From assembly GCA_022772085.1 (NCBI GenBank), contig JALFBN010000008.1, positions 1 through 59,029 on the forward strand: 59,029 nucleotides of DNA, read 5' to 3'. The stretch is from Porphyromonas sp. Its GTDB lineage: Bacteria; Bacteroidota; Bacteroidia; Bacteroidales; Porphyromonadaceae. Below the pieces are notes generated by a model, which had not been told where the DNA came from, made no database searches, and worked only from the letters and a program-made list of their open reading frames with translations. The translations under genes and the position numbers were made by a program. Each line of letters starts with the position of its first letter. The stretch's first letter is position 1. This document shows positions 25,593 through 33,558 of the stretch, in pieces.

Positions 25593-28271
25593 ATGATGTT
25601 GAAAAGACTTTTATTGCTTGCTCTAGGAAGTATTTTGTACCTTGAAAGCGTGTGGGCTACCCCTATCACCCCGGAGACTTCGTTGCGTATTGCCCGGCAG
25701 TTTTTTGGAGACAATCAACTTCGCTCTTCGGGCTCACCCTTAACTCTAACTTACACTCATCGCCAAAAAAATATAGGGCTGAAGCGGGCAAACCCCAGGG
25801 CTGCAGTTTCAGATTTACCAGCCTACTATTTTGTATATAACAGGGGAGAAAACGAGGGCTTTGTAGTAGTTTCGGGAGACGATCGTTTGGAGCAGATTCT
25901 TGCCTACTCCTATGAGGGACATTTTTCTATCGATAATGCTCCTCGCGAAGTACTCTATTGGTTAGGGATATTCGACCGTGAGATTGAATCGCTTTACCGC
26001 TCGGGATTGCTTCGCCAAGCAAAACCAACCCGGCAAACTCCCTCGATTTCCAAGCCAAAGACACCTTTACTGGAGAGAGAACAGATTCGTTGGAATCAAA
26101 ACTATCCATTTAATAGTGAATGTCCAAGAGATGAAATATCGGGAGGACAGTGTGTTACGGGATGTGTAGCTACGGCTCTGGCTCAAGTAATGCGTTTCTA
26201 CAAATGGCCGGATGTAGGGCAAGGAGAGCACACCTATGTAGATGCATTGTATGAAGCTCACCCCGTCACTCGTCACGTTACCTTTAATACCCACTACGAC
26301 TGGCAACATATGCCGGGGATATTCAATAGCAAAAGTGCCGACAAGGATAAGATAGTAAAAGCGTATGGCTTGCTTATGCGAGATGCGGGACACGCCGTAG
26401 ATATGATGTATTCCTCCCGTGGTAGTGGTACTTGGGATACTTACATAGTGCATGCACTAAGAGAATTCTTCAAATACAGCAGGGGTACACACCTACTCTA
26501 TCGTGGACGAGTTGATTATGCGACATGGGAAAAAGCCATCCGTAAAGAGATCGATGAGGAACGCCCTGTTATCTTCTTTGGTCAGGGACAGGGAGGGCAT
26601 TGCTTTGTTTGTGATGGTTATGATGATCATGGTCTATTCCACTTCAATTGGGGGTGGGGAGGAACGGCTAATGGTTACTACCGCCTGACCTCTCTGCGAC
26701 CTACTGAGTTGGGGATTGGCTCGGGTATGGGTTTCTACGATTACTCCCAGTCCATAGTAGTGGGAGCCAAACCTCGGAAGGAAGGAGAGATCGACGAAGA
26801 AGCTCCTCTCAATACTCCCATGGTGGCCATTCGTGCCAATATAGTAGACGGATCTAAGCGTACTAAACTAGAACTCTCGGCTGCATTCATGCAAAATGCG
26901 GAGCTGAAGATGAAGTGTTCATTGCGTTTTGCAATGTACAATGATGTAAATGTACTTGTCAAAGAGATTAGTGCTTCCGACAAACAAGAGGAGCTGGCAG
27001 TGTACGTACCTTATAGCAGTAAAAAGACTTTGGATATATCCGGACTTAGCGATGGGGTGTATTCCATAAAGTTTGAATATGCCACAGTGGGAAAAGAATA
27101 TAAACCGATGCAATATTCCTATGATGAACCCTCTATTGCACTAGTTACGATCTGCAACCACGAAGTTTCTCATGTGGATTATGACACTCCGATAGATTGC
27201 CTTTCTGTAGATCCAAAATCGGTAAATACGGACTCTCTCTTCTGCTACGAAAATAGTGTTGTTACCTTTAAGATCCACAATACGAGCAAGCGTGAGATGT
27301 GCATGCCTGCCATACTTTATTGCGTGGACAGCAGAACTCATAGCGAAATGGAGTGCTTCCCCAATTATCGTTACGCGACGAACATGCAACTGATAACTGT
27401 GCCTGCCGAAGGCGATTCAGAGATTCGATTTGCAGGGTTTCGCCCCAATCTCCTCAAAGATACCAAGGTGAATCTATACCTTCAGATACCTCGTCTAAAG
27501 TTCTATGAGCCCGGTGGTCACTTTGGTTTTTATCAAGAGCGTCTCAAAGAATCAGCGGCTAAACTTATAGCAAGTGAGCGTGAAATAAAATTGCCCAAAA
27601 CCTATACCGAAGCCAAACTTGTGTGTACACTCAAGACTTCAAAAGAGGTAGAGGTGGAGTGTACGGCTAATGACGTGCGCCCCTGCAAAGTCTCTATTGC
27701 CAATAAGGGCTTGCTCTACGACCCTACAAGCTCCGGTGCGGTAATCCGTGGAATATTGGTCTCCGTGGACGATGCGGGTGGCGAGGATGTTATTGCAATT
27801 TCGCTTAACGGATTGTCTGGAAAGATTAGAGCGGGAGAAGAAAGAGATTTCGTTCCCCTTTTCTCTCTAGGGCGAGAGTTTGACTTCCTTAGCGAGACAA
27901 AAGGAGTTTTGCACATTCTTACGGTTTTGGTCAATCGGTTCACTATTACGGGTTTCGGACAACAAATCTTTGGCGACTCCGAGATCCCCGTTCGATTTGT
28001 TCGTAAGACCTCCGGAGATGGTATGGTGGCTCTTCCCGAGGATATACTACTCTATCCTAATCCTGCGACCTCAACAACGACCCTCCGAACGGCTAAGCCG
28101 ATAGCACAGATCTCGATAGAAAGTCTTGACGGGATTTGCCTTGCCCGGTATAAAGTATCTGATGTACAGCAATTTGTAATCCCCATCCACTCCTTGACTT
28201 CGGGGGAGTACATTGTACGCTGTGCCACGACAGATGGCAAGTCCCTTGTAACGACCTTGCTCGTTCGCTAA
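25593..28271 (+). CDS. prtT: PrtT-like C10 family cysteine protease, T9SS cargo
   Basis: Secreted cysteine protease of the streptopain (SpeB)/interpain/PrtT family. From the ATG at 25593 it has 892 residues; an ATG at 25545 in frame would add 16 and sits very near the predicted transcript start. A signal peptide ends at YLESVWA. The Spi-type propeptide covers about residues 23-165. The catalytic cysteine is C191 in GCVATALAQVMRFY and the histidine is H336 in GGHCFVCDGYD, followed by FHFNWGWGG as in SpeB. After the protease domain come beta domains and, at the end, a type A T9SS sorting domain (LYPNPATSTTTLRT ... GEYIVRC ... LLVR). PrtT also neighbours hmuY in P. gingivalis, so the synteny is old. 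It likely degrades host proteins and may help free heme. Confidence 0.93.
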   Translation: MMLKRLLLLALGSILYLESVWATPITPETSLRIARQFFGDNQLRSSGSPLTLTYTHRQKNIGLKRANPRAAVSDLPAYYFVYNRGENEGFVVVSGDDRLEQILAYSYEGHFSIDNAPREVLYWLGIFDREIESLYRSGLLRQAKPTRQTPSISKPKTPLLEREQIRWNQNYPFNSECPRDEISGGQCVTGCVATALAQVMRFYKWPDVGQGEHTYVDALYEAHPVTRHVTFNTHYDWQHMPGIFNSKSADKDKIVKAYGLLMRDAGHAVDMMYSSRGSGTWDTYIVHALREFFKYSRGTHLLYRGRVDYATWEKAIRKEIDEERPVIFFGQGQGGHCFVCDGYDDHGLFHFNWGWGGTANGYYRLTSLRPTELGIGSGMGFYDYSQSIVVGAKPRKEGEIDEEAPLNTPMVAIRANIVDGSKRTKLELSAAFMQNAELKMKCSLRFAMYNDVNVLVKEISASDKQEELAVYVPYSSKKTLDISGLSDGVYSIKFEYATVGKEYKPMQYSYDEPSIALVTICNHEVSHVDYDTPIDCLSVDPKSVNTDSLFCYENSVVTFKIHNTSKREMCMPAILYCVDSRTHSEMECFPNYRYATNMQLITVPAEGDSEIRFAGFRPNLLKDTKVNLYLQIPRLKFYEPGGHFGFYQERLKESAAKLIASEREIKLPKTYTEAKLVCTLKTSKEVEVECTANDVRPCKVSIANKGLLYDPTSSGAVIRGILVSVDDAGGEDVIAISLNGLSGKIRAGEERDFVPLFSLGREFDFLSETKGVLHILTVLVNRFTITGFGQQIFGDSEIPVRFVRKTSGDGMVALPEDILLYPNPATSTTTLRTAKPIAQISIESLDGICLARYKVSDVQQFVIPIHSLTSGEYIVRCATTDGKSLVTTLLVR

Positions 28272-28283
28272 GTATCTTGCTCG

Positions 28284-28315
28284 GGAGATACCTCTTTTTG
28301 CTAGGAGGTATCTCC
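28284..28315 (+). terminator. Hairpin after the C10 protease gene
   Basis: A perfect 11-bp inverted repeat, GGAGATACCTC/GAGGTATCTCC, stands 13 bp after the stop. The T-run is in the loop and the tail is A-rich, so it is an atypical terminator. Confidence 0.5.
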
Positions 28316-28483
28316 TATAAAAATAACAGCGGTGCTATATCTCGGTCCCTCCCCAAATGGTAAGAGGCACAGAGATACAGCATCGCTTCTTTCTTTCGCT
28401 ACTCAAGCATCTTTGCAACTCCCCCCGATGAACCGGTATCCTCGCTAAAAAAGAAAATGCTCAACCCACGGATTTCTGTAAGA

Positions 28484-29560
28484 TCAGTGTTTCATCGGGA
28501 TCAGCGTAGAGCTTGAGGTAAAGGAGAATCCGGCGAAGATACCCAACCCTCCCTCTATATTGGTGTGCACACGCACGGGCTCTGTTAGCGGATTGCCGGC
28601 TGCGGCACTTAGTGCATTCATACTCCGAAGAAAATAGTACGCCCCTTCGGTAAGTTGAGCAACTTGGACAACAACCTCAAGATCCTCGGGCAGATCGGAT
28701 TCTCGAACAAAGAGTTCTCCCCCCTGTTCAGTCTCTGTACGATACACAACCTTTGTTGAAAAAGAGAAGGGATAAGTCGCCCCTTTGAACTGTGTATCAC
28801 TTAGGATAAAGTAGTCCGAATTACCCGACTCATCCAAAAACGGAATTCCAAAAGAGGCTTCTTTGAAGTTAGGGTCATCGGTTTTGAATTTCCTGGATAC
28901 AATGATCGGTGTGCGCACCCCATCTATAACGCGATGCTCTACAGCCGTAATAGAAAGTAAATAGAAGTTACGCTGTTCCGTATCATCATACACAGAAAGG
29001 TCAAAATAAAAGCCTTTGGAATAAGTCGTCCTTATAATTTTGGTCTCCTGTCTCTTTCCCGTATTGGGGTCATAGGTGTACGTCGATCCCGTATGATCCA
29101 CCTCGGGCTCCTCCTCTTTCACTTTGTACGAAAGTTTCCCAATAGAGGGTATGGCAGGCAAGACAAGACTACTCGTCACAGGCTTCACCCCCGGGTATGT
29201 AGCGGATATAGTCACTCGATCTCCCGGTTGAGGTGCTTTTTTCGCCACCAAATTAGGATGTCCTCGATGCCCAAATATAGAATCAGGAATCATCTCCACA
29301 GGCACCTTTTCATCATTGATCAGCAAGGAGACTTCCAGCTGATCCGGATTTATATCACGTACCTTAATATCGTGAGAAAGATCACTAAAAAGCTGACTTT
29401 GCGAAACCTGAATGTAGATCGAATCCCCCGCAATCACATAAGAGTTTATCACCAATTTGCGCTCCTGATCCGTGGGGACAAAATAAATATTTCGCTCGCA
29501 AGACTGACTCACAAGAACAATGATCAGACCAACGATAAAGGAGTATATAGAGCGTTTCAT
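28484..29560 (-). CDS. DUF4249 lipoprotein, partner of a TonB-dependent receptor
   Basis: Lipoprotein of 358 residues, lipobox VSQSC near residue 21, then ERNIYFVP. The domain fits DUF4249, which in Bacteroidota is almost always encoded next to a TonB-dependent receptor with a carboxypeptidase-regulatory-like domain, as here. Typical pieces are LVINSYVIAGDSIYIQVSQS near the start, PGDRVTISATYPGVKPVTSS, and AGNPLTEPVRVHTNIEGGLGIFAGFS near the end. The ATG at 29560 is used; the frame runs back only to a TTG at 29572. The stop of the receptor gene is 17 bp upstream, so both form one operon. The ligand is unknown. Confidence 0.85.
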   Translation of the reverse strand: MKRSIYSFIVGLIIVLVSQSCERNIYFVPTDQERKLVINSYVIAGDSIYIQVSQSQLFSDLSHDIKVRDINPDQLEVSLLINDEKVPVEMIPDSIFGHRGHPNLVAKKAPQPGDRVTISATYPGVKPVTSSLVLPAIPSIGKLSYKVKEEEPEVDHTGSTYTYDPNTGKRQETKIIRTTYSKGFYFDLSVYDDTEQRNFYLLSITAVEHRVIDGVRTPIIVSRKFKTDDPNFKEASFGIPFLDESGNSDYFILSDTQFKGATYPFSFSTKVVYRTETEQGGELFVRESDLPEDLEVVVQVAQLTEGAYYFLRSMNALSAAAGNPLTEPVRVHTNIEGGLGIFAGFSFTSSSTLIPMKH

Positions 29561-29577
29561 ATTCTCGAACAAGTCTA

Positions 29578-32016
29578 TTAGAATTTATATGTATAACTGA
29601 TGGTGGGGATGATGGGGAAAATCGTGATCTGCCGAAGGACATTGATCCACTTACCATCCTTCTCTGCCATCCCCTTCTCGATAAGGAAAGGATTAAGCGC
29701 ACAATAGGCATTATAGATCGAGAGATTCCAAATACCCGTACGCCCCGATTTACGATACTTTCGGTAGAAGTTCAACCCCAAATCGAGGCGGTGCGTCGAA
29801 GGTAAACGGTAGTTGTTGCGTGACGATATATAGGGAATATCTAGAGGGAGCTTACCAAGAATCGGTCCATTTGGAGCATCTGATATGTTGTTATAAGATT
29901 GAAAATCAATCGTCGCCGTATTACCCGTACAATAGGTCCACGAAGCAGTTACATCGAATGCATCGCTAAACTTGTGCATCACCGTGATATTGAAGTCATG
30001 TATTCGGTCGTATTTTGCCGGGAATACCTCCCCTTCATTGAGTTCTTGCCCCGGGCGATTGAATTGGCGCAAAGAGCGAGACCAAGTGTAACCAACCCAC
30101 CCTGTTGTATTGCCGAACTGCTTCTGCCAAAGAAATTCCAAACCGTAGGCACGGCCATCACCCATCGCTACAAGATCTTCCCAACCTCGAGACTCCGCCA
30201 AAAATCCTGCACCATCTTTATACTCCAGCAGGTTATTCATCTTCTTATAATACCCTTCGATGGAGAAGTCTCCCCAATCGGGAAGGTGGTAAAATAGTCC
30301 GGCTGCCATCTGGTGCGAGGTCATCGGGGTAATGCGCTCTGTCGAGGGAACCCAGAGGTCCGTGGGGAGACTCACCAGATTGGCACTCAGCAGATGTATA
30401 TACTGCGACATCATGGCATACCCCATTTTGAATGAAAGTCTCTCGCCCAACATCACACGAGCACTGACACGAGGCTCTAATGAATGATAGGAGCGACCAC
30501 CAACAGCAAAGAGCGAATAGTGTAAACCCAAATTAGCTTTTAGGAAAGAGGCAATATCCCAGTCATCCTCAAAGAATAGGGTTGCCTCATGCGCAGGGAT
30601 ATTGGAAGCAACAAGTGTAGTATCCATGCGGATGGATTGGTCATTGATTTTACCCGATAGGTGAAAAGCACTGACATCGGGACGAAAGGTATGGAAGATG
30701 TATTCCGCACCTGCTTGTATGTTATGGTTGGGTGTAGGTTTGTAGTTAAGTTCGCTCCGTATGGCCAAATCTCGGACTCCCGAATTGTATGAGAAAGAAG
30801 CATATCCATCTGAAAAAGATCGCTCGGCAGCTGACAATTTGAGGTTGGACCGGTAGCGGTTAAACGAAACAGTTGAGTTAAGGAACATCTGTCCATTGAT
30901 CACATGATTCCACCTGAGGGCGGCAACGAGATTGCCCCAATCCCAATTCATCTTGCTACGTACGGAAAAATCTTTGGTCACATCGTCTAAAGCTCGCAGG
31001 GAGAAGCTCGCCACATCATCACCCATGTAGGCGGAGAGGAAAAGTTTGTCCCGATCGGAAACTTTGTGCGTCACCTTGAGGTTGAGGTCATAGAAGTTGT
31101 ATCCCGCACTTACTCGCTCGCTCATATTCTGCTTTTTTTGGACATACCACATGATCGGTCTAGTGATCAAGTCTAAATAGGTGCGTCGAGCCGAGATGTT
31201 AAAGGTCGTCTTGCCTTTAATGATTGGTCCCTCCACATTGATCCGGGAGGAGATCAAGCCGATGCTGGCCGTTCCGTGGTAATGCTGGTCGTCTCCATCT
31301 TTGGTGCGCACATCGATCACCGAAGATAGGCGACCTCCGAAGCGTGCAGGAAAGCTTCCCTTATATAAAGTTACATTTTTGATCGCATCTGAGTTGAAAT
31401 TGGAGAAGAATCCACCCAAGTGATTGACGTTATAGAGAGGGATCCCATCCATCATAATCAGATTTTGGTCAGGGCCTCCACCCCGCACATAAAGCCCAGA
31501 AGCCCCCTCCGTACCGCTCTGTACCCCGGGAAGCAATTGCAGGGCTTTGAGTACATCATTCTCGCCAAAGATGGCAGGCACACGCTTGATTTGCTCCGCA
31601 GGGATGGTCACGGCACTCATCTGCGTAGTCTGATTGTTGGAGGGATTGTAATGCCCCACAACGGTAACCTCACGAAGGGCTACGCCATCTTCAAGTGCAA
31701 AATTGATCATCGTATCAGCCGATAGATAGAAGGTGCGTTGCTCGGTTGCAAAGCCCATATAGGCACAAGTAAGATGTACTTCTCCCTCAGGGAGAGTCAA
31801 GGAGTAGCGTCCATAGTTGTCAGTCACAGTACCCTTGCCCGAACCTTGACTGATCAAAGTTGCTCCGATAAGCGTTTCTCCGCTTTTTGCTTCACTCACC
31901 ATACCGTGGATGGTGTACTTCTGTTGTGCGAGCGAACGCCCCACAGCTAAAGAGGCCAAAAGCCATAGGAAGAGACCACCCTTACGAGCGATCCAAAGAG
32001 TTTTTGTTGTGGTCAT
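29578..32016 (-). CDS. TonB-dependent outer-membrane receptor with N-terminal carboxypeptidase-regulatory-like domain
   Basis: Receptor of 812 residues. Signal peptide to about residue 30 (ending GRSLAQ), then a carboxypeptidase-regulatory-like beta-sandwich at 34-115 (YTIHGMVSEAKSGETLIGATLISQ), a plug domain at about 120-240 (GASGLYVRGGGPDQNLIMMDGIPLYNVNHLGGFFS), and a long barrel ending SYTYKF. The first domain marks the SusC-unlike group that pairs with DUF4249. Promoter TATCTTTGC at 32061-32053. A PepSY membrane protein is divergent, which points towards iron or siderophore uptake, but the substrate cannot be told from sequence. Confidence 0.88.
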   Translation of the reverse strand: MTTTKTLWIARKGGLFLWLLASLAVGRSLAQQKYTIHGMVSEAKSGETLIGATLISQGSGKGTVTDNYGRYSLTLPEGEVHLTCAYMGFATEQRTFYLSADTMINFALEDGVALREVTVVGHYNPSNNQTTQMSAVTIPAEQIKRVPAIFGENDVLKALQLLPGVQSGTEGASGLYVRGGGPDQNLIMMDGIPLYNVNHLGGFFSNFNSDAIKNVTLYKGSFPARFGGRLSSVIDVRTKDGDDQHYHGTASIGLISSRINVEGPIIKGKTTFNISARRTYLDLITRPIMWYVQKKQNMSERVSAGYNFYDLNLKVTHKVSDRDKLFLSAYMGDDVASFSLRALDDVTKDFSVRSKMNWDWGNLVAALRWNHVINGQMFLNSTVSFNRYRSNLKLSAAERSFSDGYASFSYNSGVRDLAIRSELNYKPTPNHNIQAGAEYIFHTFRPDVSAFHLSGKINDQSIRMDTTLVASNIPAHEATLFFEDDWDIASFLKANLGLHYSLFAVGGRSYHSLEPRVSARVMLGERLSFKMGYAMMSQYIHLLSANLVSLPTDLWVPSTERITPMTSHQMAAGLFYHLPDWGDFSIEGYYKKMNNLLEYKDGAGFLAESRGWEDLVAMGDGRAYGLEFLWQKQFGNTTGWVGYTWSRSLRQFNRPGQELNEGEVFPAKYDRIHDFNITVMHKFSDAFDVTASWTYCTGNTATIDFQSYNNISDAPNGPILGKLPLDIPYISSRNNYRLPSTHRLDLGLNFYRKYRKSGRTGIWNLSIYNAYCALNPFLIEKGMAEKDGKWINVLRQITIFPIIPTISYTYKF

Positions 32017-32052
32017 ATCATCTATCTATGTGTTGTTTTATCACCCAATAGG

Positions 32053-32061
32053 GCAAAGATA
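32053..32061 (-). promoter_or_regulatory. -7 box of the TonB receptor-DUF4249 operon
   Basis: TATCTTTGC on the minus strand, 37 bp before the receptor ATG; no clear -33 box. Confidence 0.55.
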
Positions 32062-32163
32062 TAGATAGTTCGGCACATAGCACTACCACCCCAAGGGATA
32101 AATCGTTCCACAACCCGAGAAAAATACCTATAAATAGGGAATATGGAGCATTCTTTTAGGTAT

Positions 32164-32172
32164 TACCTTTGC
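32164..32172 (+). promoter_or_regulatory. -7 box of the PepSY gene
   Basis: TACCTTTGC, 32 bp before the ATG at 32204. It is divergent from the box at 32053-32061; about 100 bp lie between the two, enough for a shared operator. Confidence 0.55.
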
Positions 32173-32203
32173 AGTAAAATACAAATAAACACTCTCAAGA
32201 ACT

Positions 32204-33355
32204 ATGACTAGAAAGCTATTCCGCACGCTCCATCTATGGCTATCCCTCCCCGTAGGGCTCATCATCTCTGCCATCTGTTTCTCGGGAGCAATGCTCATCT
32301 TTGAACGAGAAATAACCGAGATACTGCGCAATGATTTGTACTTCGTCTCCCCCGCAGAGAAGCCACTTCCTCTGGATCTCCTGCTTCAAAATTGCCAAAA
32401 AGAGCTCCCGGATAGTGTGGCAATCGTGGGCGTAGCAATATCTCAAAATCCCCGGCGAGCCTATCAGGTAAACCTCTCCAAACCTCATCGGGCTTCACTG
32501 TTTGTCGATCAGTACACGGGGGAGGTAAAGGGACGGTCTGAGCGCATCGCTTTTTTCGATACAATGAGCAGACTACACAGCAAGCTTCTGGCTCCAACAA
32601 AATCGAAAGGTTCCAAGACAGGTAAATTGGTCGTGGGTATCACAACGCTTCTCATGGTATTTATCCTCGTCTCAGGTATCATCGTATGGACTCCCCGCTC
32701 AATCAAAGGACTAAAAAAGAGTCTAAAAATTGAAGTTCGTAAGGGATGGAGACGACTTTGGTACAGCTTACATATAGCAGGTGGTGTCTACACGGCTTGC
32801 ATTCTTTTGGTCATGGCTCTTACGGGGCTTACGTGGTCTTTTTCGTGGTATCGCCAAGGCGTCTACGCGCTCTTCGGCATCAATGCTGAAGGTGATAGAG
32901 GCTCTAGGCATGGCATAAAAGAGGGAGCAAAGGAGACACCCCCTAAAAAGGAGAAGCGAGAGTCCTCTTCGGATTTTACCCATTGGCAAGCAGTGTTAGA
33001 CGAATTGGCGACAACACATAGTACTTACAAGCAAATCACAATCAATAAGGGTTTGGCTCGGATCAGTTATGACGGGATAGGTAACCAACGTGCCAGTGAT
33101 AACTACATTTTTGATGATAGCAACGGAACAATCTTGAGCGTGCAACCCTACGATGAACAGCCCGCTGTCGGAAAACTTCAAGGGTGGATCATGTCACTTC
33201 ACGTAGGCAATTGGGGTGGTATTTTGACGCGTATTTTAGCTTTCTTTGGCGCATTGCTTGGGGCAACCCTCCCACTCACAGGATATTACATGTGGATTGT
33301 TCGCAAACTTCCTCGTTGGCGCAAAAAGGGATTTAGGAGACAGAGGGCTATATAG
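32204..33355 (+). CDS. PepSY-associated membrane protein
   Basis: Inner-membrane protein of 383 residues of the PepSY_TM family, often iron-regulated and next to siderophore receptors, where some members act as ferric-siderophore reductases. Four membrane helices are seen: LWLSLPVGLIISAICFSGAMLIF near residues 10-33, LVVGITTLLMVFILVSGIIVW near 142-163, GGVYTACILLVMALTGLTWSF near 193-213, and ILAFFGALLGATLPLTGYYMWIV near 344-366. Periplasmic PepSY-like segments lie between helices 1 and 2 and between 3 and 4. Histidines inside or near helices (H10, H124, H191 and the SLHVGNWGG motif) could bind heme. It has its own promoter and terminator. Confidence 0.87.
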   Translation: MTRKLFRTLHLWLSLPVGLIISAICFSGAMLIFEREITEILRNDLYFVSPAEKPLPLDLLLQNCQKELPDSVAIVGVAISQNPRRAYQVNLSKPHRASLFVDQYTGEVKGRSERIAFFDTMSRLHSKLLAPTKSKGSKTGKLVVGITTLLMVFILVSGIIVWTPRSIKGLKKSLKIEVRKGWRRLWYSLHIAGGVYTACILLVMALTGLTWSFSWYRQGVYALFGINAEGDRGSRHGIKEGAKETPPKKEKRESSSDFTHWQAVLDELATTHSTYKQITINKGLARISYDGIGNQRASDNYIFDDSNGTILSVQPYDEQPAVGKLQGWIMSLHVGNWGGILTRILAFFGALLGATLPLTGYYMWIVRKLPRWRKKGFRRQRAI

Positions 33356-33449
33356 GACTAGCATGTCAGCAAAATTCGCAGGAAGAAGAATGCCAAAGTA
33401 AGGAGCTACATGCAGTAGAAACCCGGGCATAACGGTCAAAAATATACGA

Positions 33450-33509
33450 AAGTCGGTTCTGTTTTTATGAGGAGCATCTCCCCTCTAAACGGAACCGACT
33501 TCTTTTTTT
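33450..33509 (+). terminator. Terminator of the PepSY gene
   Basis: The stem AAGTCGGTTC/GAACCGACTT, with a loop of about 32 nt, is followed by C and seven T. Confidence 0.8.
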
Positions 33510-33558
33510 GCCAACCTTACAACAAGACGAGAACGAAAGGTTGGCGATGTATCCTCTC

